Assembly (NCBI RefSeq): GCF_004343585.1
Contig: NZ_SLYW01000001.1
Coordinates: forward strand, 1,116,001-1,180,000
Direction of reading: 5' to 3'
DNA: 64,000 nt
From: Neorhizobium sp. JUb45
GTDB taxonomy: Bacteria; Pseudomonadota; Alphaproteobacteria; Rhizobiales; Rhizobiaceae
Each line of letters begins with the position of its first letter. Within the stretch, counting starts at the first letter, position 1. The translations under genes were made by a program, and so were the position numbers. This document shows, piece after piece, positions 8,839 to 17,157 of this stretch. The notes below the pieces were generated by a model, which ran no database searches, had not been told where the DNA came from, and worked only from the letters and a program-made list of their open reading frames with translations.

Positions 8839-9054
8839 TCAATGGCGAATATCGCCGTTCTTCTCGTTGAGGATGTCGCTTGTGGGCCAGCCGATATCCT
8901 TGCGCAGTTCGGCGGGCATGCTCTGGATCAGTTCGGCATTCTTGCGCCGACGCCAGGAGGCCCTGACTTCTGCGATGCTGCCGACGGCAATAGCCCAGAC
9001 GGCGCCGAATACTGAGTTGGACTTGTGGGCGTGATGTGACGTGAACATGGCCAT
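8839..9054 (-). CDS. DUF1127 domain small protein
   Basis: The 71-residue protein has the DUF1127 (YjiS-like) core: WRRRKNAELIQSMPAELRKDIG, that is, an arginine-rich helix, then L..M....L.DIG. DUF1127 proteins in Agrobacterium and Brucella are tiny, often abundant, and affect RNA turnover or phosphate and carbon use; some Brucella members are activated by the LysR regulator VtlR. Here the gene is divergent from a VtlR/LsrB-like LysR gene. The ATG at 9054 has a perfect GGAGGAGG. Its own terminator follows, so it is monocistronic. Confidence 0.85.
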   Translation of the reverse strand: MAMFTSHHAHKSNSVFGAVWAIAVGSIAEVRASWRRRKNAELIQSMPAELRKDIGWPTSDILNEKNGDIRH

Positions 9055-9248
9055 CGTGGCCTCCTCCGTTCCTGTGTTGGTCGATCTGTGCGTGGCTTCC
9101 AGCGGACAGATCTCGTGCTCTTGTCATCAATCAGGTGAATGGTTTTGTTTCCATTCATCGGAATGTGTGGCGCAAATTGCGCTTTCGCGCCTTGCTCCGC
9201 CTCAAATGCGATCAAATAGATCAATCAGTAGGCGTATTATGCATCGGC

Positions 9249-9277
9249 TTGACGTTCAATCAAACGAAATGATATGG
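9249..9277 (+). promoter_or_regulatory. Sigma70-type promoter for the LysR gene
   Basis: TTGACG (9249-9254) and ATATGG (9272-9277) are separated by exactly 17 bases and point at the LysR start at 9310. The surrounding 255 bp divergent region is AT-rich and should also hold the DUF1127 promoter and a regulator site. Confidence 0.5.
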
Positions 9278-9309
9278 TGCTTAAGTTCAGAAAAATTGAA
9301 GGTCAGATC

Positions 9310-10209
9310 ATGTCCACGCCTTTTCGATCGCCGCTTCCACTGCTCGACAATGATGTTCTGAGAACTTTTGTAGCGATTGCCGAAACGGGCAATTTTTCGA
9401 CGGCCGCGGAAGCGGTCCTGCGCACACCTTCGGCCGTTTCCATGCAGATCAAGAAACTTGAGGAGCAGCTGAAGACAGTGCTCTTCCTGCGTGATGCCCG
9501 ATCTGTGACGCTGACGCAGCATGGAGAGATGCTGCTGTCTTATGCGCGGCGCATGCTCGCGCTGTCGAATGAAGCGGTGTCGCGTTTCGTCATGCCGGAA
9601 CTGTCCGGCGTCGTGCGCCTGGGAGCGCCGGATGACATTGCGGAACGGCTGCTGCCCAAACTGCTCAAGGATTTTGGCGAGAGTTTTCCGGGCATCATGG
9701 TCGATGTCACCGTCGACCAGAGCCTGTTGCTGCGCAAGCGCATGGATGAACAACGGCTGGATCTGGCGCTGATAAACTGCGCCACACGACCGTTCCCGAC
9801 AGCGGGTGAAATCATCCATACGGAAAAGCTGGTCTGGGCCGGCGCCAAATGCGGCAATGCCTATCTGCGCGATCCGCTGCCGATTTCCGTGTGGGAGGAC
9901 GGTTGCGTGTGGCGGCAGGATGCCTTGGCGCAACTCGACAAGCACAAAAGACCCTACCGTATCGCCTATGCCAGCGCCCATACGATGGCGCAGCGGGCGG
10001 CCGTGGTGTCCGATCTGGCGATCGCCCCGTTCCCGCGTTCATACATAACCGGTGACATGCAGATACTGGGTGCGAAGGAAGGTCTGCCGGAACTGATCAG
10101 TTTTGACATCCGGCTGCTCACCAGCCCGCAGCTGTCGGTACCAGCCAAGGCGGTCGCGGAAGGTATCCGTGCCGCTTTCGAGACGATCGATTCGGCTGCT
10201 GCGGCTTAA
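9310..10209 (+). CDS. LysR-type regulator, VtlR/LsrB-like
   Basis: The 299-residue protein has an N-terminal winged helix (residues about 8-67: DVLRTFVAIAETGNFS, TPSAVSMQIKKLE) and a LysR substrate-binding domain. The LDNDVLRTF opening and the Cys residues spread through the effector domain recall LsrB/VtlR of Sinorhizobium, Agrobacterium and Brucella, which control oxidative-stress and sRNA genes and, in Brucella, DUF1127 genes. The divergent DUF1127 neighbour supports that reading. However, the trxB neighbour known for lsrB is absent, so this may be a paralogue. ATG 9310 follows AAGGTCAG. Confidence 0.85.
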   Translation: MSTPFRSPLPLLDNDVLRTFVAIAETGNFSTAAEAVLRTPSAVSMQIKKLEEQLKTVLFLRDARSVTLTQHGEMLLSYARRMLALSNEAVSRFVMPELSGVVRLGAPDDIAERLLPKLLKDFGESFPGIMVDVTVDQSLLLRKRMDEQRLDLALINCATRPFPTAGEIIHTEKLVWAGAKCGNAYLRDPLPISVWEDGCVWRQDALAQLDKHKRPYRIAYASAHTMAQRAAVVSDLAIAPFPRSYITGDMQILGAKEGLPELISFDIRLLTSPQLSVPAKAVAEGIRAAFETIDSAAAA

Positions 10210-10224
10210 AGTAGGACCAAACGG

Positions 10225-11004
10225 CTACCAGATGCCTTTGCTGATGCCGTTCCATATCCATGCCCAGACGGGTGGAGGAAAACGCAGGACGGAATTGCCG
10301 GTCTGCGCTTTTTCCGCGATGCGCCCATGCAGCACATCTTCTATCGCCTTGATGGCGATGTCCGTGGAAGCTGCCGTCAGCAACAGAGGGTAGGTCGCGA
10401 TGAAATCCCCCTTCGATGGTGCGACACGCTGTTCGTAGAGCGTGCCGCCCGTATCCGTGCCGGCATCCACGAGGTGGACGGTCGCACCGAAATTTTTGCC
10501 GTCGCGTTCGACCAGTGACCAGTAGCCGCCCATCTGGCCACGATAGGCCGGGTTTATGCCGGCATGAAAATTGATGACCGGGCAAGGGCAGGCCGCGAGC
10601 GTCGCTCTGGAAAGCAGTCTGCAGGAAATCGTGAAAATCACCTGAGGCTGGAGCCGCAACAGCAGCGAATGACATTCTTCGTCGTTGAGACTGTCGACGT
10701 GATCGACGGGGATGGACGGATCTGATTGTGCCGATTGGCCGTAGATTTTCAGAATTTCGTGGGAGCGGCGTGCGGCAACATTCTTGCCGAGCCGGGAGGC
10801 CAACATCGTTGCGAGCTGGCCCAGCGCCGCCGGCCAGCCGAGACGTCGTGCGCGACGCTTGAGAATGACTGCCTTGCTCTCCGGCCGTTCCTCTATGACA
10901 TGAAGATCGGACCAGTGTTTTTTGAGGGCGTTTATCATCACCTGAGGATTGGCGCCTCCGGCGGTCAGAACCACCACGCGTGGCACAGTTTCGAACTCAC
11001 CCAT
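10225..11004 (-). CDS. Formyltransferase-family protein
   Basis: The 259-residue protein carries the Formyl_trans_N catalytic triad pattern: Asn and His in VINFHAGINPAYRG and Asp in VDAGTDTGG, which match the N-H-D residues of formyl-tetrahydrofolate-dependent transferases such as PurN and ArnA. It lacks a C-terminal Fmt or ArnA domain. The N-terminal part (VVVLTAGGANPQVMI) forms the usual first strand. The acceptor could be a sugar nucleotide amine or a small metabolite. It is isolated and ends 15 bp from the convergent LysR gene, so context does not help. The start is ATG 11004. Confidence 0.75.
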   Translation of the reverse strand: MGEFETVPRVVVLTAGGANPQVMINALKKHWSDLHVIEERPESKAVILKRRARRLGWPAALGQLATMLASRLGKNVAARRSHEILKIYGQSAQSDPSIPVDHVDSLNDEECHSLLLRLQPQVIFTISCRLLSRATLAACPCPVINFHAGINPAYRGQMGGYWSLVERDGKNFGATVHLVDAGTDTGGTLYEQRVAPSKGDFIATYPLLLTAASTDIAIKAIEDVLHGRIAEKAQTGNSVLRFPPPVWAWIWNGISKGIW

Positions 11005-11174
11005 CCTGCCAGATCCCGTTTCAACGCCGATACAGTCTGGCGTTTGTGCAATGAAGAAAGCGTTAGGTTGGTGTGCGGTGAAAATAAATCACACTTTCGA
11101 TTGAACCTTTCGTGAAGTGACGCGTTTCTTGGGCGCAACAAGCAATCAATCGATATCCTTTCGGAGCTCCCACC

Positions 11175-11336
11175 ATGAAAATCGGAACAGTCACCGTCCT
11201 CGGCGCCACCCTCGTTGCACTCCTGACGCTGAGCGCATGTGGCAACACCATTCGCGGCGTGGGCCGGGACACGGCAAACGCCGTTGATGCAACGCAGTCC
11301 GCAGGCCGCGATGTTGATCGCGCCGCCAAGCGTTAA
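11175..11336 (+). CDS. Entericidin-like small lipoprotein
   Basis: This 53-residue reading frame begins with a lipoprotein signal peptide ending in the lipobox LSAC (Cys22). After it comes the short helical motif typical of entericidin A/B family proteins: NTIRGVGRDTANAVDAT...GRDVDRAA. Family members are tiny outer-membrane lipoproteins, described in E. coli as an antidote/toxin pair, but in alphaproteobacteria they are mostly uncharacterised. GGAGCTCC precedes the ATG. A strong terminator follows 16 bp after the stop, so it is a single-gene unit. Confidence 0.85.
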   Translation: MKIGTVTVLGATLVALLTLSACGNTIRGVGRDTANAVDATQSAGRDVDRAAKR

Positions 11337-11352
11337 TCGATCGACGTAGAAT

Positions 11353-11391
11353 CAAAACGGCTCGGCACAATCGGTCCCGAGCCGTTTTTTT
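11353..11391 (+). terminator. Rho-independent terminator of the entericidin-like gene
   Basis: AAAACGGCTCGG pairs with CCGAGCCGTTTT around a 12-base loop and ends in a run of seven T residues. Confidence 0.92.
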
Positions 11392-11425
11392 ATGGACGAC
11401 GTCCGACAGACGCTCTGCGGGTCAA

Positions 11426-11740
11426 TCAGACCGGCGCTTTCGGATAGGCACGCTCAAGGCCGCCGGATTTCGACAGGCCGGTGCGGAATGCGCCATAAGC
11501 GGGATGCTTGCTCGATTTGGCTGCTTCGCTCAGCCGGATCTGCAGCCGGGCAGGGGCATTGTTTCCAACCCACTCGCCGCATTTCTCCAGCTTCATCGAA
11601 TTCAGGAAACGCGCTTCGCTCGCCCGGTCGAGATAGAGATGCAGGCCGTCGAGCAGCAGATCGTCATTGCTGGGGCTCTCCATCAAGAGCACGAGCCATG
11701 CCTGGTTTTCCACGGAAAAGGTATCAAGCCCGTCTGACAC
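11426..11740 (-). CDS. Hypothetical protein
   Basis: This 104-residue frame starts with GTG at 11740. It has balanced amino-acid use, acidic at the N terminus and basic at the C terminus, with no signal peptide or membrane span and no family I recognise. The ribosome site upstream is weak (GAGAC). It is kept because no competing frame in the region looks better and the composition is protein-like. The 235 bp between it and the next gene (11741-11975) show nothing else. Confidence 0.45.
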   Translation of the reverse strand: MSDGLDTFSVENQAWLVLLMESPSNDDLLLDGLHLYLDRASEARFLNSMKLEKCGEWVGNNAPARLQIRLSEAAKSSKHPAYGAFRTGLSKSGGLERAYPKAPV

Positions 11741-11975
11741 CGTCTCGCGGTTTCCGATCGGAGAGATTTTGCCTATGTCATGCCCCTTTGCCGCAACACG
11801 AAGGGCTGACCGCCGCTCGCTGATTCACTTTCGCTGTTTCTGGCCGAGGCGGCCGGGCTTTTCAAGTCGCTCAGGCTCGCCTGACGCCTTTGGACAGCGG
11901 TTCTCCAGCGTTGGTTTGTGCTTTCGCTCGCTACAGGGGTGAGGGCGGCCTTTCATGAGAGCGTTGCGGCGGTCG

Positions 11976-12977
11976 TTAAAGCGCTGCCCTGACCTTTTCC
12001 GCCACGTTAAACGTCACCCATTTGGTCCAGACATCCTCGTTCTCCTTGAGGAAATATCTGGCGGCGCTCTCATTGCTGCCGTTGTTCTCGCGCTGCCAGG
12101 CCAGCACGCTGTTGACTGTATCGTTGCTCCATTTTCGGGCCTTCATATAGTCCATCGCGATTCCGGCCTTGTCGGCAAAGCCCTTTGTGACGATGGTGAA
12201 GGCCTGTGAGATCGGATAGGAATTTACCTTGGCGGTCGGGCAATCGGGTACTGCCGTGCAGGTGTCCCAGTCCATCTTGTTGTGCGGCACGCCGAAGGAG
12301 AGCTTGACCATCTCGTATTTGCCCATGATCGACGTCGGCGCCCAATAGTAGCCAAGCCAGCCGATCTTTTTCTCAAATGCGTTGGCGATCGAGTTGTCTA
12401 GATCCGCGGCGGAACTAGTCCCGACCAATTCGAAACCCTTTTCGCCAGCGCCGATCGCCCGGTAAAGATTGGCGGTCGAAACCTGACAACTCCACCCCGA
12501 TGGGCAATTGTAAATCGCAGCCTTCGTTTTGTCGTCCGGGGCTGGAAAGAGTTCCGGGTGCTTGAGCGCATCGTCGACCGTCTTGATATCGGGATGAGCG
12601 TCGGCCAGAAATTTGGGGATCCACCAACCTTCAACCGCGCCGTCGGTCAAGATTTCGGCTGCCTGGATAAGCCGCCCTTCCTTGACGGCGGCGTCGAGCG
12701 GCGTGCGCACGGAATTGACCCAGAACTCAGGTGCAATGTCAGGCTCTGACTTTTCGTTCATCGACGTGAAGGTCGGCATTGTATCGCCGGGCACGATTTC
12801 GACCGAACAGCCGTAACCGTTTTCCAGAATGATCTTGTCGACATGAGCAGCGACACCCGCCGAGGCCCAGTTCATTTCAGCGATCGATACGCTGCCACAA
12901 TCGGCGGACTGTGCGGTGCCCGTCATGACGCAGAAGCACAAACCGACTGCGGCCGATGCGAGAAGGGTTTTTATCAT
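11976..12977 (-). CDS. ProX/OpuAC-type substrate-binding protein
   Basis: The 333-residue protein has a Sec signal peptide (MIKTLLASAAVG... GTAQSA) and then a periplasmic binding fold of the glycine-betaine/proline type: INWA-like EMNWASAGVAAHVDKIIL, PEFWVNS, WWIPKFLADAHPDIKTVDD and GYYWAPTSIMGKYEMV. Trp and Tyr residues of the predicted aromatic box for quaternary amines are present. ATG 12977 has GGGAGG upstream. No permease or ATPase gene is next to it, so it either serves a transporter encoded elsewhere or is an orphan. The ligand is inferred only from the family. Confidence 0.85.
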   Translation of the reverse strand: MIKTLLASAAVGLCFCVMTGTAQSADCGSVSIAEMNWASAGVAAHVDKIILENGYGCSVEIVPGDTMPTFTSMNEKSEPDIAPEFWVNSVRTPLDAAVKEGRLIQAAEILTDGAVEGWWIPKFLADAHPDIKTVDDALKHPELFPAPDDKTKAAIYNCPSGWSCQVSTANLYRAIGAGEKGFELVGTSSAADLDNSIANAFEKKIGWLGYYWAPTSIMGKYEMVKLSFGVPHNKMDWDTCTAVPDCPTAKVNSYPISQAFTIVTKGFADKAGIAMDYMKARKWSNDTVNSVLAWQRENNGSNESAARYFLKENEDVWTKWVTFNVAEKVRAAL

Positions 12978-13741
12978 CCAAGACCTCCCAGTCTCAATCG
13001 AAGTGTCTGCGTCCAGAGGTCGGCGGTATAATGTGCCGTATCGAGGGCCAAGGCTGTCTGTTTGTTTTTTTACATGTGCCTTGGCGGCCAGCCTCATATG
13101 ATCGGTAATTCATGCAGCGGTTCTCTGACGCTACGGCTTCTCCCAGAAAAATCAACTGTTTCGGCAGGCTTTCATGACGACGGTGGTCGCACCACAATGG
13201 CATCGAGCGCGCAGAAAAAATCGAAAAAAGATGCACCGGAGGGGATCATTGTGTGAATGGATAACGATCCGGTAAGAATGTGACGATATCTATGCATCCG
13301 CGACCATGTCGCCAACAGGTCCGGATTTAGGTAGTGCGTACCGGACCGTTTTTGCTTCAGAGTTGATGTTCTGAAGCCTTTGTCTTTCATCTCGTTGTCC
13401 ATAAACGCTTGATAGCATGGTCATGGTTCTGATGTCGGGCCATGCTGCGATTGACAGCGCATGCTTGTCGTAAGACGATATCCACATCGGCGAGACTCGA
13501 TTGTCATCCATTTGGATCGCGCCGGCAATTCGATCGTATTGCGAACCACCGTCTCGCTTCGCCTTGCTGACAGAGCCACATGCCGTGGCCGGGTGGGGCA
13601 TAGTCGGGATCGGTCGGGCCGCCGGAGCAGAACTATGATCAACCCGGGCGGACGCCTTGCTAATCTACGAATCGTCCGCTCTTCCATGGCTCCCTGCTTC
13701 GGCGGCACATTCTCTGTTGATTTCAAACGGATATCTGCACC
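12978..13741. other. 764-bp intergenic stretch, no gene seen
   Basis: Short frames exist on both strands but none has a ribosome site together with protein-like composition. I looked for a B12 box and a cobalamin riboswitch upstream of cobU and could not find the conserved elements. The stretch probably holds the promoters of the divergent ProX-like and cobU genes. Confidence 0.5.
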
Positions 13742-14266
13742 ATGAGCCTGATTGCCGGTTCGGTTTTCGTGCTTGGCGGCGCACGCTCGGGCAAGTCCGG
13801 CTTTGCTGAAAGGCTCGCTTTGGAAAGCGGGCTTGAGATGCATTACGTGGCCACCGGCCGCGCTTATGATGATGAAATGCGCTCACGCATCAGCGCTCAT
13901 CAGCAGCAGCGTGGCGAGGGGTGGCAGACACATGAAGAGCCCATGGCGCTCGTCGAAGCACTTCAATCTCTCGATGCGCCGGAACGTGTGATCCTCGTCG
14001 ATTGCCTGACATTGTGGGTCACCAATCTGATGATGGAGGCGGAAGATACGATTGACGCGCAGTCGGCGTCACTTGCTGCCCATGTTGCGGATGCCAAGGC
14101 CAGGCTGATCATCGTCTCCAACGAGGTCGGGCTTGGGATCGTGCCGGAAAACAGAATGGCGCGGGTGTTTCGCGATCATGCAGGACGCCTTCATCAGCAG
14201 GTCGCGGCGGCGGCAAGCGAAGTCCACTTCGTCGCGGCGGGGCTTTCGCTCAAGATGAAGGGCTGA
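13742..14266 (+). CDS. cobP: Adenosylcobinamide kinase / guanylyltransferase
   Basis: This 174-residue bifunctional enzyme (CobU in enterics, CobP in alphaproteobacteria) phosphorylates adenosylcobinamide and then transfers GMP to it in late B12 assembly. The P-loop GGARSGKS is at residues 10-17, the catalytic-His region is [12 protein letters not shown] and [13 protein letters not shown] follows. [19 protein letters not shown] near the C terminus is the family signature. The length is normal. No other cobalamin genes are adjacent, and its stop abuts that of the convergent transporter with no spacer. Confidence 0.95.
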   Translation: MSLIAGSVFVLGGARSGKSGFAERLALESGLEMHYVATGRAYDDEMRSRISAHQQQRGEGWQTHEEPMALVEALQSLDAPERVILVDCLTLWVTNLMMEAEDTIDAQSASLAAHVADAKARLIIVSNEVGLGIVPENRMARVFRDHAGRLHQQVAAAASEVHFVAAGLSLKMKG

Positions 14267-15103
14267 TTACCAGCCGAGCCAGATCCGGAACGGATGAGAC
14301 GGATCGGCCAGAAGTTTTGTCGCCATGGCAAAGCAGGAAATGACCAGCAGCGGCTTGATGATCTTTGCGCCGATGCGCATGGCAAGGCTGGAGCCGATCT
14401 GCGCACCGATGAACTGGCCGACGCCCATGACGATGCCGACCTTCCACAGGATCGATCCGGTCGCCAGGAACATCAGGAAGCCGCCGACATTGGAGCCGAG
14501 ATTGATCAGCTTGGTGTGGGCGGTTGCTTTCAGCATGCCGAAACCGGCCAGAAGCACAAATCCCAGCATGTAGAACGAGCCGGCGCCCGGGCCGAAAACG
14601 CCATCGTAAAGACCGATCAGCGGCACGAAGGTGGCGCCGAACAGGAAGGGCGTGATGCGACGGTGGCTGTCGACATCGGTGAGATTGGGTTTCAGAGCGA
14701 AAAACAGTCCGATGGCGATCAGCAGGAACGGGATTGTCGAGCCGAGAATTTTGGTCGGCAGGACAGAGGCAATCAGCGCGCCCACGCCGCCGCCGATCAG
14801 CGCCATCAGCGCCATCGGCAACTGCGTCTTCAGTTGCACATGGCCACGACGGGCGTAGGAGATTGTTGCCGACGTTGCGCCGAACATGCCCTGCAGCTTG
14901 TTGGTGCCCAGCGCGTCGAGTGGAGGGATGCCGGCAATCAGCATGGATGGAATGGTGATCAGCCCGCCACCGCCCGCAATCGAATCGACAAAACCGGCGA
15001 GGATCGCCACGAAAAACAGGACGATGAGGAGGTGCGCAGCGATATCCAAGGGATTTTGTCTTTGCAGTCTGGTGGGGGCGAAATGCCGGACGCCTTCTTG
15101 CAC
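14267..15103 (-). CDS. TauE/SafE family membrane exporter
   Basis: The 278-residue protein has about eight membrane spans and the two half-repeat motifs of the TauE/SafE (UPF0721) family: AGFVDSIAGGGGLITIP.ML near the N terminus and YDGVFGPGAGSFYM in the middle. Relatives move sulfite, sulfoacetate or other small organic anions; the substrate cannot be told here. The frame starts with GTG 15103, which has GAAGG upstream. A TTG at 15049 would give the family-typical N terminus MDIAAHLLIVL and is a serious alternative. Confidence 0.88.
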   Translation of the reverse strand: MQEGVRHFAPTRLQRQNPLDIAAHLLIVLFFVAILAGFVDSIAGGGGLITIPSMLIAGIPPLDALGTNKLQGMFGATSATISYARRGHVQLKTQLPMALMALIGGGVGALIASVLPTKILGSTIPFLLIAIGLFFALKPNLTDVDSHRRITPFLFGATFVPLIGLYDGVFGPGAGSFYMLGFVLLAGFGMLKATAHTKLINLGSNVGGFLMFLATGSILWKVGIVMGVGQFIGAQIGSSLAMRIGAKIIKPLLVISCFAMATKLLADPSHPFRIWLGW

Positions 15104-15238
15104 CGAACCTTCGCCTGCGCAACGGCGGTGCGAGGCTTCACGGTACGGTGGATGATTTCATGCTGTGGGTGTGACGGGATTGCACATCCGTGATCCGACG
15201 TTATGGTGCCGCAGCTTTTGAAAACCGGAATTTTTGTC

Positions 15239-16198
15239 ATGCACAAGGTCATTTTCGATACCGATCCGGGCGTTGACGACGCGATGGCGCTGCTGTTTCT
15301 GCACCGTCATCCCGACATCGATCTGGTCGGCATCACGACCACGATCGGCAATGCACCGATCGATATCACCACCCGCAACGCACTGTTTCTCGCGGAAGCC
15401 TGGGGCATCGAGTCGCCGGTCGCGCAGGGTTCCGGCGAAAAATTCGATCCGAAACGCAAAAACGGGCACTGGCCGACCTTTATCCACGGCGATAACGGCC
15501 TGGGTAATATCGATATTCCGCAGACGATTTCCCGCAAGGCCGACCCGCGTCCGGCCCATCAGTTCATCATCGATACCGTCCGCGCCAATCCGGGCGAGAT
15601 CACGCTGGTCGCGGTCGGGCGGATGACCAATTTGGCGCTGGTTCTGCAGGCCGATCCCGATGTGGCAGCACTGGTGAAGGACGTCATCATCATGGGCGGC
15701 TCCTTTGGTGTGCATGGCAATGTCACGGTGGCGGCGGAAGCCAATATCCATGGTGATCCTGAAGCCGCGGATCTCGTCTTTACGGCTCCCTGGCGCGTCA
15801 CCGTCGTCGGCCTCGATGTGACCATGCAGACGGTGATGATGCGCAGCTACCTTGCCGAAATGGCCAAGGAGGGTGGCAAGGATGTCCAGCTTCTGAACGA
15901 TCTGTCGCAGTTCTACATCGATTTTTACAATCACCGCGTTGGCGACGGCATGGTCCTCCATGACAGTTGCGCCTGCGTTTATGTCGTACGTCCCGATCTT
16001 TTCGAAACCCGCAGCGGCCCGATCCGCGTCGTCTGTGGTGGAATTGCCGATGGCTCGACCATCCAGAAGCCGGATGGCAAGGCGTTCCCGCCGGGTGACT
16101 GGGATGGGCACCCGAGTCAGCATGTTTGCATCGGTATCGATGCGGATGCGGTGCTTGGTCTCATCCGCACGGTGCTTGTCGAAGGCAAGGCTGCCTGA
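15239..16198 (+). CDS. Nucleoside hydrolase (IUNH family)
   Basis: The 319-residue enzyme belongs to the inosine-uridine preferring nucleoside hydrolases, which split the N-glycosidic bond of ribonucleosides for base salvage. The calcium-binding signature DTDPGVDDAMAL starts at residue 6, VGRMTNLAL and IIMGGSFGVHGN lie in the middle, and the late Asp is in HDSCACVYVV. The start is ATG 15239, where the strand motif HKVIFDTDPG begins; the frame from 15203 adds nothing family-like. It is divergent from the TauE/SafE gene. Confidence 0.93.
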   Translation: MHKVIFDTDPGVDDAMALLFLHRHPDIDLVGITTTIGNAPIDITTRNALFLAEAWGIESPVAQGSGEKFDPKRKNGHWPTFIHGDNGLGNIDIPQTISRKADPRPAHQFIIDTVRANPGEITLVAVGRMTNLALVLQADPDVAALVKDVIIMGGSFGVHGNVTVAAEANIHGDPEAADLVFTAPWRVTVVGLDVTMQTVMMRSYLAEMAKEGGKDVQLLNDLSQFYIDFYNHRVGDGMVLHDSCACVYVVRPDLFETRSGPIRVVCGGIADGSTIQKPDGKAFPPGDWDGHPSQHVCIGIDADAVLGLIRTVLVEGKAA

Positions 16199-16346
16199 TA
16201 GACGATGCGCAATCTGAACGCTGCGATTGCTGTTTCGGCAACAGTCGCGGCGCAAATGTCTATGGTGACACCGCTTGCCATTGGCATTCCAAAATGATTT
16301 CCCTATGTGGGGACCTGATTACAATATTCTCTATGAGGACATGGGC

Positions 16347-16625
16347 GTGACCGCTACATTCGACAAAGTTGCCGACATCATTGCTGAAACCAGCGAAATC
16401 GATCGCGCGACGATTACGCCGGAAAGCCATACGATCGACGACCTCGGAATCGACAGCCTCGATTTCCTCGACATCGTTTTCGCGATCGACAAGGAATTCG
16501 GCATCAAGATTCCGCTGGAACAGTGGACGCAGGAAGTCAACGAAGGCAAGGTTTCGACCGAAGAGTACTTCGTTCTGAAGAACCTCTGCGCCAAGATCGA
16601 CGAGCTGAGGGCAGCCAAGGGCTGA
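16347..16625 (+). CDS. acpXL: Acyl carrier protein AcpXL
   Basis: AcpXL carries the growing 27-hydroxyoctacosanoic acid that rhizobia attach to lipid A. The 92-residue acidic protein has the phosphopantetheine site GIDSLDFLD with Ser37, and the family-specific tail [20 protein letters not shown] start it at GTG 16347 because GAGG lies eight bases upstream and this gives exactly the known AcpXL N terminus ([12 protein letters not shown]). The ATG at 16341 is too close to the ribosome site. It is the first gene of the six-gene very-long-chain fatty acid cluster. Confidence 0.96.
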   Translation: MTATFDKVADIIAETSEIDRATITPESHTIDDLGIDSLDFLDIVFAIDKEFGIKIPLEQWTQEVNEGKVSTEEYFVLKNLCAKIDELRAAKG

Positions 16626-16647
16626 TTGCCCGGCTGTTTGAGCCTTT

Positions 16648-17121
16648 ATGCTTCTCGAATATTTCCAGATGATCGATCGTATCGAAGCGGTCGATCTCGG
16701 AGCCAAGACCCTGACGGCACGCTCGATCGTGCCGTCGAAAAGCCCTGTGTTCGAAGGGCATTTTCCGGGCATGCCGCTCGTGCCCGGCGTGCTTCTGATC
16801 GAGACCATGGCGCAGGCCTCGGGCATGCTGGTTCTGGCTGCGACCGATTTTGCCGCCATGCCGTTCCTGATGTCCGTCGATGGCGCCAAGATGCGCACAT
16901 TCGTCGAGCCGGATGCCGTGCTCGATATCGAAGCGTTTCTGGAGCACGAGGGATCGGGTTATGCCGTGACCAAGGCCAAGATCACCAGCAATGGCAAGAA
17001 GGTCTGCGATGCGCAACTGAAGCTGCGCACCATGCCGTTCAGCGAAATTCCGCTCGCGCCGATCGTCCGCAAACGGGCCGAGGAAATCGGTCTCATGGAT
17101 GCGATTGCCGCGAACGCTTGA
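16648..17121 (+). CDS. fabZXL: FabZ-like 3-hydroxyacyl-AcpXL dehydratase
   Basis: The 157-residue hot-dog fold protein matches FabZ: EGHFPGMPLVPGVLLIETMAQ carries the catalytic His38 and Glu52. It should dehydrate 3-hydroxyacyl-AcpXL during elongation of the very long chain. The general-purpose fabZ of the cell is normally elsewhere, in the lpx cluster. It follows acpXL by 22 bp and precedes the two ketosynthase genes, an order conserved in Rhizobium and Sinorhizobium. Confidence 0.95.
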   Translation: MLLEYFQMIDRIEAVDLGAKTLTARSIVPSKSPVFEGHFPGMPLVPGVLLIETMAQASGMLVLAATDFAAMPFLMSVDGAKMRTFVEPDAVLDIEAFLEHEGSGYAVTKAKITSNGKKVCDAQLKLRTMPFSEIPLAPIVRKRAEEIGLMDAIAANA

Positions 17122-17157
17122 TAACCTGCCGGGCTGAACCGGCGGGGATAAGAGGAC

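Noticed and set aside
11063..11329. Minus-strand frame opposite the entericidin-like gene
   Set aside because: The + strand frame has a lipobox, ribosome site and terminator. The opposite frame has none.
13430..13741. Possible cobalamin riboswitch upstream of cobP
   Set aside because: I could not find the B12 box or the other conserved strings in order, and the GC-rich stretch there does not fold into the known shape by eye.
15158..16255. 365-codon minus-strand frame opposite the nucleoside hydrolase
   Set aside because: It has Asp/Arg/His-rich shadow composition and covers the real gene almost exactly.
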